From: Ochromonas danica
Taxonomy: Eukaryota; Sar; Chrysophyceae; Chromulinales; Chromulinaceae
NCBI GenBank assembly: GCA_015146655.1
Contig: VKHL01000041.1
Span: 124,001 to 188,000 of the forward strand
Length of the DNA stretch: 64,000 nt
Direction of reading: 5' to 3'
The position numbers and the translations under genes were made by a program. The first letter of the stretch is position 1, and every line of letters starts with the position of its first letter. Shown in pieces: positions 21,429-31,090 of the stretch. The notes under the pieces were generated by a model. That model was not told the origin of the DNA. It did no database searches and worked only from the letters and a program-made list of their open reading frames with translations.

Positions 21429-22157
21429 ATGGCCAAAGAAGAGAAGAAGAGCAAGAAAGAGAAGAAGTCTCACTCGCACAAGCACAAGAAGAGCACTAAA
21501 GAGAAGCATCATAGCCGCAGCCATGACAAAGAGAAGAGCAAAACCAGCCGTAGAGATGCAGCAGCAGGAGGAGGAGGAGGAGTGGGCAGCTTCCAGCCCT
21601 TGCAGCCTGAGGACTATTTTCTCAAGAACATGGAGTATCGAGTGTGGTTAAAGCTTCAGAGGAAGAGGTGAGAGCTCGTCCCTCTCCCCCTCCTCCTCCT
21701 CCTCCTCCTCCTCCTCCTTCTCCTCCTGCTGCTGCCACTCAACCCTCTGACTACCTCCTGCCGCTGCTATTAGGAACTTTGAAGACCTTTCCTCTGAGGA
21801 AGCTCGCAGTCTCTTTGAAGAGGAATTCCTCCCCGCTTACAATAGCGCGTCTCTGGATTCCTTCTACTACAGTGGTGAGTTGCTCCTCCTCCTCCTCCTC
21901 CTCCTCCTCCTCCTCCTCCACCTACCTGGTGTCAACATACCTTGTTTCTCTTTCATGGAAGGCGATATCCCATTGGAAGTGAGAAAGAACACTACCTCGA
22001 CGCAGCATAGGTAATGCAACCTCCTCCTCCTCCCCTACTGCTTGAATGACGTCTTCTTGTTGATGTTAGGTGGAAGATGCATCTGACTGAGCAGGACAAA
22101 GATCGGCTCGCAGATGTCACAGAGGACGTCGACAACCAAACCCGGCACCATCACTAG
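21429..22157 (+). CDS. SCI1-like (style cell-cycle inhibitor 1-like) nuclear protein
   Basis: Four exons: 21429-21667, 21774-21874, 21962-22010 and 22070-22157, giving 158 residues. The first half is a Lys/His/Ser/Arg tract like splicing-associated proteins (KEEKKSKKEKKSHSHKHKK). The second half matches the plant SCI1 family pattern: EDYFLKNMEYRVWLK, NFEDLSSEEARSLFEEEFLP, a YYSG and RWKMHL. SCI1 restrains cell division in plant styles; the wider family is found across eukaryotes and its general role is not settled. Introns 1 and 2 carry (CCT)n tracts. The call rests on remembered family motifs. Confidence 0.7.
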
Positions 22158-22583
22158 CACCAGTAGCACCACTGAGGTAGTGTGCTGGTAGCACGTGATA
22201 TGTGTAGTCTAGTGCTAGTGGTGGTGGTGGTTGAAAATGGATCATCATCCTTCTCCCTCGACTCTTCTCCTTCTCATCATGCGCGAAATATTTAGTCTAC
22301 ATGATATAGACTTATATAGCATGCATGAATGACATGTGAATGTACACTTCTCGTGTGAAGTTAAATGGAAGTTAGTGTAATTGCCTAGTTTGATGAGTAA
22401 TTGCTTATGTTTGTGGCTTGAGTTAGAATCGCGTTTTTGGCGGTGACTTCTTGCTGTAATTGGCTGAGCAGGCACTGTAATTGCTTTGCTGTACTGTAAT
22501 AAGTCGCCCAGCTAGACCGCTGTACGACGTGCTGTACTATTAGTATTGAAAGGAAAAGAGAGAGCGTGAACTGCCAGAGGGCA
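22158..22583. other. Intergenic: SCI1-like 3' flank and second K+ channel promoter
   Basis: 426 bases. It begins with an ACC/GTGGTGG-rich stretch (22140-22235). Apart from that no structured element, repeat or RNA gene is seen. Confidence 0.5.
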
Positions 22584-22832
22584 ATGATTCAGACCCACGT
22601 GCTGTCCTCTGTCAAGACCTTGAGAGGTGATGAAGGCGATGACGAGGGCCTGGTCTCCATGGAGGAGATCACCATCCACCGCCAGCGCATCTCCACGAAC
22701 ACTTGGGCACTGCTCCTCTTCATCGCCTACCTCATCATCGGCCTGCTCTTCTACTGTTATGTGGATGAGATCTCTCCGCTCGACTCTGTCTATCTCTCTG
22801 TCATCACATTGACCACCATCGGATACGGTGAG

Positions 22833-22863
<31 letters not shown>

Positions 22864-24828
22864 CCTCCTATGCATCCTGCTGGCTGCTGGCTGCTGGCTG
22901 GTGATCATCACCACCACTCATTCTCGAGCATGTACTATGAGCAGGTGACATCCCCATCAAGCCCTCCAATCGACCCTTCCAGAGCTTCTACGTGCTGCTT
23001 GGTGTGGGTAGGGCCTCCCCTCTAATGCTTCTCTTCTGCTGTCTGTCTCTTGAGCTCATCATGCCTCTTGATCATCATGGCGTCAACAGGTCTGGTGGGC
23101 ATCTACTTCGGCATGTTCACCAATGACGTGATGGAGGCTCAGGAGGTCAACATGACTGAGAAGCTCGTACAGGCTGCTATCCCTATGAGCAAGATCCTCG
23201 AGCGCACTGCCTCGGAGGTGCAGGACTTCCAGAAGAAGCAGCACCAGCAATTCATGGAGAGAATCAAGTCTACGAAACCGGAAGACCTCACGCCCTTGGA
23301 CCACTTGCGCATGACTCTGTCGAACCTCTTCCAGCAGCAGCAGAAGGACGCGGAGAGCTTGACCCAATTGAAAGCGATCAACTTGCAGATCTACGAGGAA
23401 GAGTTGAGAGAGATTCGATCGAAAGGTTTGGTGGATTTGTGCTTTGTTTTAGTAAGCATTCTATCAGGTGAGATAGTCTACATCGTGTTGTCTTCTCTGC
23501 TGGATGGACTCATTGGGTGTCTCATGTCATATGATGTCATGTGATTTGATGGTTCATTCTCAGGGGCTGCTTGTATGGTTGGGATTGAAGGTTGGAGCTT
23601 CTCGGATGCTTTCTACTGGGCCTGTGTAACAACAATGACTGTGGGATATGGTGATGTTGTACCTGACTCTACCTTAGGCAAGGTCTTCACCATCATCTAT
23701 GTGCTCTTCTCCACAGCCTTGGCAGCTAAAGGCTTTCGAGATGTCGTGTGCTATCCTATGATTGTGAAGATGAAAGAGAATGAAGCATTCTTACTCTCTC
23801 AGTTCTCTGAGGGACTGACAGCGCGTACTTTGAAGAAGATCCTCAAGAATGACCTCTTCAAACAAGTGGAGAAACTGCAATATAATCCTGAACAAATCAC
23901 CAAGGCAGAGTTCATCTTATTAGTGTTACATAGTATGAATAAGTTGCAGATGAAGGATATTCTGTTAGCAGCGAAGTGTTTCGATAGTTTGGATGCTCAT
24001 CGAGATGGAGCATTAGGTCAGAAAGAACAGAAGGAACAGATGCTGTTAGCTCAACAAAGAGATCGAGAAAGACATCAGCAGGATATCCATCGTCGAGAAG
24101 AAGCTGCACGACTTCAACAGATACAATCGCATGTAGGATTGGGGAGTATGCTTCGATCTGCTTCAGACGCTGTCGCAGAGATGGTCATCCCTTCGTCTTC
24201 TTCCTCTCCTTCTTCTCATGGACGTCGCCGTCGAAGTGGAGGGTTTTATCGTAATCTACAAGATGAAGATGAAGAGGACAGTAAGCATGAAGGCAGACTG
24301 AGACCTCGTCCTAGAGCAGCAGGGAGTGTGAGCAGTCAAGACTCAACTCGACGATCATTGGGTCCAGATGAGATGACTCTCTTGGCCATGCAGCAAGCAA
24401 TCAGAGAGAACATGCAGTCCATTGACTCTTCTCTCCATCAGGCAGAGGAGGGAGTGCTGAAGCATCTGTCTTCTAATGCTCCTCCTCCTCCTCCTCCTGC
24501 TGCTCCTACACCGCCTGCTGCTATTCCGCCTTCAAAGGAAGCGTCAACCACACCAAAGAAGCAATCTCCTCCTCCTGCTCCTCCCGTCTCTGCTCCCATT
24601 TTCTTTTCTCCCTCTTCATCAGTTGCTGTTAATGCAGCTGGTGCTACTTGCAGTATAACTACTTCAACTCCTTCGATTAGTGCGGAAGATGCTACCCGCT
24701 CTAGTGCTCAAGGAGAATCTATTGATCCCGTGGTGGACCCTACTTCCGCCAACAATACCTCTTCTACCTCTACCTCTTCTCCCTCTTCGAGCCTGTACTT
24801 GGACTCTACAGGGCGGAGGAGGGAATGA
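22584..24828 (+). CDS. Two-pore-domain potassium channel (TPK-like), copy 2
   Basis: Four exons: 22584-22827, 22945-23007, 23090-23467 and 23564-24828, giving 649 residues. Exons 1 and 2 have the same lengths and phases as in copy 1 (14873-17217). Filters are TIGYG and TVGYG. M1 reads ALLLFIAYLIIGLLFYCYV. The EF-like loop has become DAHRDGALGQKE. The linker and tail are more diverged, and the tail has Pro, Ala and Ser runs coded by CCT and TCT repeats. Exons 1-3 are clearly more GC-rich at third positions than copy 1, yet the 3' end of intron 3 and the start of exon 4 are almost identical to copy 1 (see findings). The first ATG with downstream homology is chosen as start. Confidence 0.88.
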
Positions 24829-25264
24829 TAATGCCAATGATAATGACCAGGATAATGATACACAGAGAGAGAGAAAGATGCTCTCGATCGATCAATCAAT
24901 GGTGACGATAGATTCATTCCATCAAGTCAAGTCTTAAGTTTTGTTGATGTTGTTGTTGTTTGTTTGTGATAATTGCTTCTCCCTGCTGGTTCTGCTGCTA
25001 TTGTGTGGTTCATCATCATCTTCATCATGGTCGTCATTTCTTCACGTGTTGTTAGTCTATTTACAATGTTGTGTCCACAGTCTTGCACCATCCTGCACAA
25101 CACAACACATTCATTCAACTTCATCTGCTTTAGACCACAAAGGTCTACTACTTCACATCTAATCAGTCAGTCAGTAGTACTCCAGGTACTGTAGACCTCC
25201 TCCTGCACTAGTCTACACTTGCATCAATCAGAAGACCAGGCCCCAACTAGTCTACTAGACTAGA
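24829..25264. other. Intergenic between convergent genes
   Basis: 436 bases holding the 3' flanks of the second K+ channel and of the zinc-finger membrane protein. GAT- and TTG-rich simple stretches and a CTAGTCTA-rich patch (25200-25270) are visible. No gene is seen. Confidence 0.5.
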
Positions 25265-26020
25265 CTACTTGTTCTTACGAGACCAGGCAGCAGGCCACAG
25301 CCACAGCTTGACTTCTTGCCACAATCCTCCTCCTCCTCCTCCTCCTGCACGTCTAGAATACGCAGCGAGAGGGTCTCTTCTGGCTTGTGAAGACGAACGA
25401 AACATCCATGAAAGAGCTCCATGATCTGACAGAGTCACTGTGAGACACAACCAACCAGTTAGTGTCATGAGGCTGCTAGTAGTAGTGGGTATGGTGTGTT
25501 ATGGTATAGACGAATACCTTGAAAGCAGGCGATGATTAAGATGATCACGACCACTAGCAATCGAATAATTCGATAGAAGAAGGAATTGGAGACGATCGCT
25601 ACTTCTGGTCGAATTCCTCCTTCCAACAATCCGCGCTGACAGCGTAAGTTCACACAAACTTTACTTCGAAACTTCTCTCCTACGCTAATACCCTTTCCTC
25701 CTCCTCCTCCTCCTCCACTGGGCAGCAGGGAGTCAAAGCACCGTGTTGCAAGGTCTTCACAGATCATCTGCACATATTGCAGTTTCTCTGGAGTGCATCG
25801 CTCATGTCGATCAAGTACAGACGCTGACAGAACATGTTGGAAGTGGTCGGAGAGCTCTTGTGACTGTTCTTTCGCCTTTCTGTCGTCAACTACCCGCGAT
25901 TCACTGGAGCGACAGCCGAAGACTGGGCACAGGTCAGCCAAGCAGATGGGTACTGCCTCTTCAGGTAACCCTGGAGAGCTGCTATTGTGGGCAGCAATTG
26001 TGTTGTTCTCACCCCCCTGC

Positions 26021-26078
<58 letters not shown>

Positions 26079-26081
26079 CAC

Positions 26082-26149
<68 letters not shown>

Positions 26150-26170
26150 CACATACATACACGCACAGGC

Positions 26171-26211
<41 letters not shown>

Positions 26212-26710
26212 CACATACATACACGCACAGGCACACACACACAAAGCACACACTTATTATCAATCTGGATGTGGTAGCACAGCGAGAGCAGGACACTAAC
26301 CAACAGATAGTCTCTATGCTTGAGGTCCATGTGTCTATCCAGATAGTATTCGCTTACAAACCTCTTGTTGCATATTTCACACTATCCACAGGGATTAGGA
26401 GGCAGCTGCTGCTAAGCAGGAGGAGGAGGAGGAGGAGTCCTACCTTCCACTCATCGTAGTCAATCTTATTCTTGCTTGTCTCTTGCTTGTGGTAGAGGTC
26501 TCTCAAAGGGTTCAAGGGACAGGCCAGTGGCAGGTCAACAGGGCGAATGGATAGAGAGGAGAAGATCTCCTTCTCTAGGAACTTCCTCACTTTGCGACTG
26601 ATGCCTCGTGAGCAGGCAGAAGAGGAAGTAGAGGTAGAGTTAACTGCTCCTCTGGAAGAGTGAACCAAGGCCAGAGAAAGGAAGAGGAAAAGGACTGCCC
26701 AGCTCTGCAT
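25265..26710 (-). CDS. Membrane-anchored C2H2 zinc-finger protein with signal peptide
   Basis: Four exons: 26710-26444, 26381-26301, 26016-25518 and 25425-25265, giving 335 residues. A signal peptide (MQSWAVLFLFLSLALVHSS) starts the protein. Exon 2 alone encodes a C2H2 finger (residues 90-111) of form C-X2-C-X12-H-X4-H with the usual F and L; exon 1 ends in DEWK, exactly as in a lineage of plant and protist proteins with EWKC..C..F.SE.YLD.H followed by CLADxC. The latter motif appears here as ICLADLCPVFGC. A membrane helix (IIRLLVVVIILIIACF) lies near residue 275. The finger would then be on the lumenal side, which is odd for a nucleic-acid binder; a metal or protein role is more likely. Intron 2 (285 bases) is filled by a CA/TG repeat. 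Confidence 0.78.
26021..26245. repeat. (CA)n microsatellite inside intron
   Basis: About 225 bases of CA repeat broken by short CATG, CATACATACA and CAGG interruptions. It lies in intron 2 of the zinc-finger protein gene, reading TG/GT on the coding strand, and supplies a GT-rich intron body. It causes long spurious open frames in several phases. Confidence 0.95.
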
Positions 26711-26880
26711 TTGTTCTGCTCTATACAGAGAGTTGACAAGTTCTTACGATGCGTGCGAGTGAATAAGTCGACTTTCTTCTAAGTCGACTTCTCCCTCACT
26801 GCCGTGGCCAAGTTGAGCGAATCATGCGGTGACCTTGACAGACGATTGCTCCAAAATCGCTTTCTTTTGGATCAAAGAGC
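26711..26880. promoter_or_regulatory. Divergent promoter with two AAGTCGACTT palindromes
   Basis: 170 bases between the zinc-finger protein gene and zeta-carotene desaturase. The perfect palindrome AAGTCGACTT occurs at 26765-26774 and again at 26781-26790, 16 bases apart centre to centre. Such paired dyads suit a dimeric regulator. No TATA box is evident. Confidence 0.55.
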
Positions 26881-28611
26881 ATGCTATTTCAACTCACTAT
26901 CCTAATCGCCTTCTTTGCTTTGTGCTTTGAGCAATATGATGCATTGATGATAATGAGAACCAGCAGAGGTCTTGCTCGCTCTCTGCGATCGTCCATCATG
27001 ATGGCTAACACCGCCCAAGAGATTAAGTCAGTCAAAGGAGATGAAGGCTTGTTGGATGTCAACCGTATGGACCGTGCATTCCGTGGCCTGGGCTATAAGG
27101 TCCCTCCCAACAAGCGCCTCAACGTTGGCATCATTGGGGCAGGCCTCGCTGGCATGGTGGCCGCCATGGAGCTAGCAGATGCAGGGCACTCTGTAAAGAT
27201 CTATGATGCACGTCGTTTCATTGGTGGGAAGGTGGGATCTTGGGAGGACAAAGATGGCAATCACATTGAGATGGGCTTGCATGTCTTCTTTGGCTGTTAT
27301 TACAATTTGTTTGGTATCATGCAGCGAGTTGGAGCATTCTCTAACTTGCGCTTGAAAGAACATACGCATACCTTTGTGAATACTGGTGGCCGTATTGGTG
27401 AATTAGACTTCCGTTTAGGAGGGATCGGAGCGCCTATTAATGGCCTCGTGGCTTTTGCTCGCACGGCCCAATTGGAGGTAGCGGACAAGCTCGCCAATGC
27501 ACTGGCACTGGCGACCTCTCCTGTTGTCAAGGCTCTCTTTGACTTCGATGGTGCTTTGCAAGATATTCGCCAACTAGATAACGTCTCCTTTAGTGAATGG
27601 TTTCTGAGCAAAGGAGGTTCTCGCGAGTCATTGAAGCGTTTGTGGGATCCTATTGCCTACGCTTTGGGGTTTCTGGATTGCGATAACACCTCAGCACGTT
27701 GTATGTTGACCATTTTCCAATTGTTTGGCGTGCGCTCAGAGGCATCTGTTCTTCGTATGTTGACGGGATCACCTGACAAGTTCCTCCATACTCCCATCCG
27801 ACGCTATTTGGAGGATCGTGGTGTTGAATTTGTTCTAAATCGTCGTGCCTTATCCTTGCTGTATGATAAAAATGAAGAAGGTATTCCAAGCCGAGTGAAA
27901 GGTTTCGTCAGCTCGGATGGTCAAGGAGGAGAGCGAGAGGAGAACTACGATGTCGTCGTGGCGGCTACCGATGTTCCAGGCATTCAGCGTTTGCTCTCGC
28001 CTGACTTTCGTAAATCTTACTTCTTTGATAAGATTTACAAGCTTGATGCTGTGCCCGTTCAGACTGTTCAATTGCGTTTTGATGGGTGGGTGACAGAGTT
28101 ACAAGATGAGGAGAAGATGAAGAATGTGGCCGGCGATCTTTCGGATGGCCGTGCTCCTGGCTTGGACAACCTTCTCTACTCTGCAGATGCTGACTTTTCC
28201 TGCTTTGCTGATTTAGCCTTGACTTCGCCTTCTGATTACTACAAACCTGGTGAAGGATCATTGCTACAGTGTGTGCTTACTCCAGGAGATAAGTGGATGC
28301 CGGTGGCAACCGAAGAGATTGCTAAGAAGACCTTGGAGCAAGTTTATCGCTTATTCCCTTCGTCGCGTCAATTGAAATGCACTTGGTGGAATGTGGTCAA
28401 GTTGGGCAAATCTCTCTATCGCGAGGCACCCGGCATGGATCCTTACCGCCCTGATCAGGTCACTCCTGTGCCAAACCTCTTCCTTTCAGGCTCTTACACC
28501 TACCAAGACTACATCGACTCTATGGAAGGGGCAACCAAGTCTGGCTTGCTCGCCGCAGAGAAGATCTTGGAGCGCACCGATCTCCTGCAGGAGTATAAGA
28601 ATAAACAATAA
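26881..28611 (+). CDS. ZDS: Zeta-carotene desaturase, plastid-targeted
   Basis: Single exon, 576 residues, close to the usual length with a leader. The enzyme removes hydrogens from zeta-carotene to give lycopene isomers, using FAD and plastoquinone at plastid membranes. The FAD-binding Rossmann motif is [21 protein letters not shown] followed by the acidic strand end KIYDAR (about residues 82-110). Typical ZDS blocks follow: [31 protein letters not shown] and the C-terminal [20 protein letters not shown]. The N-terminus is a signal peptide ([16 protein letters not shown]) followed by a Ser/Arg-rich transit-like stretch. That bipartite form fits a plastid behind ER-derived membranes. It is the clearest evidence that the host is a photosynthetic alga. 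No intron interrupts it. Confidence 0.95.
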   Translation: MLFQLTILIAFFALCFEQYDALMIMRTSRGLARSLRSSIMMANTAQEIKSVKGDEGLLDVNRMDRAFRGLGYKVPPNKRLNVGIIGAGLAGMVAAMELADAGHSVKIYDARRFIGGKVGSWEDKDGNHIEMGLHVFFGCYYNLFGIMQRVGAFSNLRLKEHTHTFVNTGGRIGELDFRLGGIGAPINGLVAFARTAQLEVADKLANALALATSPVVKALFDFDGALQDIRQLDNVSFSEWFLSKGGSRESLKRLWDPIAYALGFLDCDNTSARCMLTIFQLFGVRSEASVLRMLTGSPDKFLHTPIRRYLEDRGVEFVLNRRALSLLYDKNEEGIPSRVKGFVSSDGQGGEREENYDVVVAATDVPGIQRLLSPDFRKSYFFDKIYKLDAVPVQTVQLRFDGWVTELQDEEKMKNVAGDLSDGRAPGLDNLLYSADADFSCFADLALTSPSDYYKPGEGSLLQCVLTPGDKWMPVATEEIAKKTLEQVYRLFPSSRQLKCTWWNVVKLGKSLYREAPGMDPYRPDQVTPVPNLFLSGSYTYQDYIDSMEGATKSGLLAAEKILERTDLLQEYKNKQ

Positions 28612-28706
28612 AAAGGACGTCAAGCTGTGTATAGTCCTCGTCTTGGCAACTAATACTTTCTAAACAATTGTTGCTCTATCGATTTCATTTCTTTCTCATT
28701 TAACAC

Positions 28707-29897
28707 TTAGTTCTCTTGTTTGATCTCACTGTCCGCTATGATACCCACCGCTGTGCGATACATGTCTTCGAAGACCGCATGCCAATCTGTTGATGTCCAT
28801 TGCTCGACAGATTTGGAAGAACTTTCGTCCGTAGAAGATCCTGAAAGAGACGAAGGCAGGGGTAATGGCCGAGGAAGTTTATCACGCAGGCAATCTGCTA
28901 ATCCTTCGGCTTTCTGCCATAAGTACTTAAACTCTACCCAAGAAATAAACAGTAAATTAGAACCAATGACATGCAATATACATAAGATAGACATGAGAAA
29001 GAGTCTACCATAGAAGAAGAGAAAAGCCTCTTCAACACTGTTGGGCAGCTCAAGTGCTCTTCTTAACTCAGCTTCTTTCAACTCCTCCACACGATCAATG
29101 ACTTCCAAGAAGATGGAAGGATAACTCAAAGCAACAGCCAGAAAGACATTAGACTCCAAAGCCTTAGGAAGAATATCTTTCTCAATCGCCTTTCTTTTAC
29201 TTGACCAAAGTAAAAGAATACGGCAGTAAAGGAAAGATGTTGTGGTCTCACTGGCAAAGCGCTCAATCAGCTGCTTCACCTTCTCCTTGTCCTTCCTCTC
29301 CACATAGAGACGCAAGAGAAGCTTGTGTGCATCCTAACACATACAGCAGAATAGGTGGAGAGAGAGAGAGAGGAAGTGGATACGTCAGTGAAATGAAATT
29401 GTGAAACAAAGTGAATGTGCGGCAAGGGAGGGATTAAGCTGTGAGAGGACATCACCTACCAAGTGATCCTGCAGGTCATACTCTATCATCTCCTCCAAGA
29501 CTTGAATTGCATCTAAAGTACGTCCCAATAGAGAGATACAAGCTTCGCTATAGGCTTTCATTTTAGTTAACAACTCTGATCCTTGTGGTACTTCCCAGAG
29601 TTGGCCTGCAGATTGCTCCATATAATTGATAACTTGAGGTTGATTGACTAGGTTGGGGTCAGGATAAGACTCTCTTGCAGCTCGAGCAGCTCCTCGGAGA
29701 TCATACAGGGGATCAATTTTCATCTCTTTGACATGCAAACCCCTCAGTTCATCTTTCAAGTAGTCTATCTCGCTAAGCATTCGTTTTAACTCGATTCTCT
29801 TCTTCAGATCTTGCTTTCGGCCTTCACATTCTCTTTCTTTGTGCTTGTTGACAGTAGAAGTTGCCTTCTTGGGACCATGTTTGCTGATCTTTCCCAT
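28707..29897 (-). CDS. TPR-like helical protein of unknown function
   Basis: Three exons: 29897-29460, 29333-29009 and 28933-28707, giving 329 residues. The start is basic (MGKISKHGPKKATSTVNKHK), then a coiled stretch to about residue 60. From about 100 on, the sequence resembles helical repeat pairs of the TPR type: TLDAIQVLEEMIEYDLQDHLDAHKL, then LYVERKDKEKVKQLIERF and a FLYCRILLLW helix. This arrangement recalls a TPR-like family in which a DAI..LEEML unit is followed by LL..YLE, but I cannot name the family. The C-terminus has a Ser-rich low-complexity segment. A nearly identical truncated copy lies at 36820-37704 on the other strand. Confidence 0.75.
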
Positions 29898-30177
29898 CGC
29901 CCACTATGTACTTAATGGATGATGATGATGGCAAGGAATGAATGAGTCCTCCAACACGAATAATCGAAAACCAGCCTTTCTAAAAACTCCGAAAAGCAGG
30001 GTTTTCTCTGTTGTGAGGGCAGAGCAGCAGCACTGCATAAAATCAGCTGGTGTATCCCCTGCAAGAAGTGCCCAGGAAGATGTCCATTCCAATCATGTCT
30101 TTCAACACAATCAAACTCCTACCAGTCTGGTTTCCTTCACTACTACCTTAGTTGTAGTTTAGAAGTGCTTTCAAGCC
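29898..30177. promoter_or_regulatory. Divergent promoter, TPR-like gene and four-helix membrane protein
   Basis: 280 bases. The stretch 29945-30177 is recognisably duplicated at 38862-39085 upstream of the second membrane-protein gene. Conserved patches such as CATGATTGGAATGGACA and TTTTCGGAGTTTTTAGAAAGG (in the reverse sense) may include regulatory sites. Confidence 0.5.
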
Positions 30178-30717
30178 ATGTGTCGCCGCTTCAAATTACT
30201 TTACAACATCGAAAGTGCCACAATAGAGGAGATCATGAACTATCTGGCTCGCCGACTCCGTCTGTACATTATCCTCTGCATGGTCTCGATCATTCTTATC
30301 ATCGTTGCGGCTTCTCATCATGTTGTTTCTGGCTGGAACATTGCTAGCGTGGTGCTCTACCTGATCAACGTCGCAGCTCTCTATCATCTGGGCCATACTT
30401 CTGGCACCCCAGAGCCTTCCCAGACTTACTCTGTTTCATTCTCCTCCTTCTTCTTGGCTTGCTTTGACCTGGCTGAGCTTATCTACTACCTCTATGTTGG
30501 TGAGCTCTATTATCTGTACCTCCTTCTATCCATCGGCTTGCAGCTGTCCACAGTCTATCTCATACACAAGCTCAGAGAGAAGATCCGCTCAGGAGCATCG
30601 AGTAGCAATAATAATCGTGATGACATGGGTGAGAAGCTTGCTTCTGCTCCTGCTCCTCCTGTCTACGCGACTGATGTGAGGGTCGTACCGCCTTTGCGTC
30701 CTCGTCAGGATGTTTAG
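30178..30717 (+). CDS. Small four-helix membrane protein, copy A
   Basis: Single exon, 179 residues. Four hydrophobic segments are visible: YIILCMVSIILIIVAA, IASVVLYLINVAALYHL, FSSFFLACFDLAELIYYLY and YLYLLLSIGLQLSTVYLI. A short basic N-terminus and a hydrophilic C-terminal tail (SGASSSNNNR..LRPRQDV) follow a topology with both ends on the same side. The size and layout recall MARVEL-like or tetraspan proteins but no family motif is found. A diverged inverted copy lies at 38325-38861. Function unknown. Confidence 0.7.
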   Translation: MCRRFKLLYNIESATIEEIMNYLARRLRLYIILCMVSIILIIVAASHHVVSGWNIASVVLYLINVAALYHLGHTSGTPEPSQTYSVSFSSFFLACFDLAELIYYLYVGELYYLYLLLSIGLQLSTVYLIHKLREKIRSGASSSNNNRDDMGEKLASAPAPPVYATDVRVVPPLRPRQDV

Positions 30718-31090
30718 TTACACCTACAGTAGCCTGGTTGTCCGTCGATAAGAGATGTTAAGGATGGTATGCTTGAACAACTACTTGTTTCTTGTGTATT
30801 CTGTAGTAGACGAGGATTTGTAGATTTAAATTGTTCCCTCTTTATGTTATGAGAGGTTACATTATTCCTTGCTGCATATTATAAAAAATAACAAAAATAC
30901 AATAATACCATAATTATAATGGCATAATAATAGAACAGCTAATCAAAGCAGCTTGAAACAGATCTCAACACTCAACACCCCACCCCTCAGTATGGATTCC
31001 ATGGAATTCCAATGAATGACCTCGATCATTCAATTCTGACCATTGTGTCGATCAGCACTATATCGTGCAGGATAGAGAGTAGTAGGAGTC
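30718..31090. other. Intergenic: membrane protein 3' flank and RMI1-like promoter
   Basis: 373 bases. The middle (30870-30950) is AT-rich with a run of AAT/ATA units. The last 100 bases are almost identical to the flank of the RMI1 fragment near 37936-38030; the rest is only loosely similar. Confidence 0.55.

Noticed and set aside
25890-26330. Long Thr/His and Cys/Val frames over 26.0-26.25 kb on both strands
   Set aside because: They are translations of the CA/TG microsatellite in intron 2 of the zinc-finger protein gene and have no other content.
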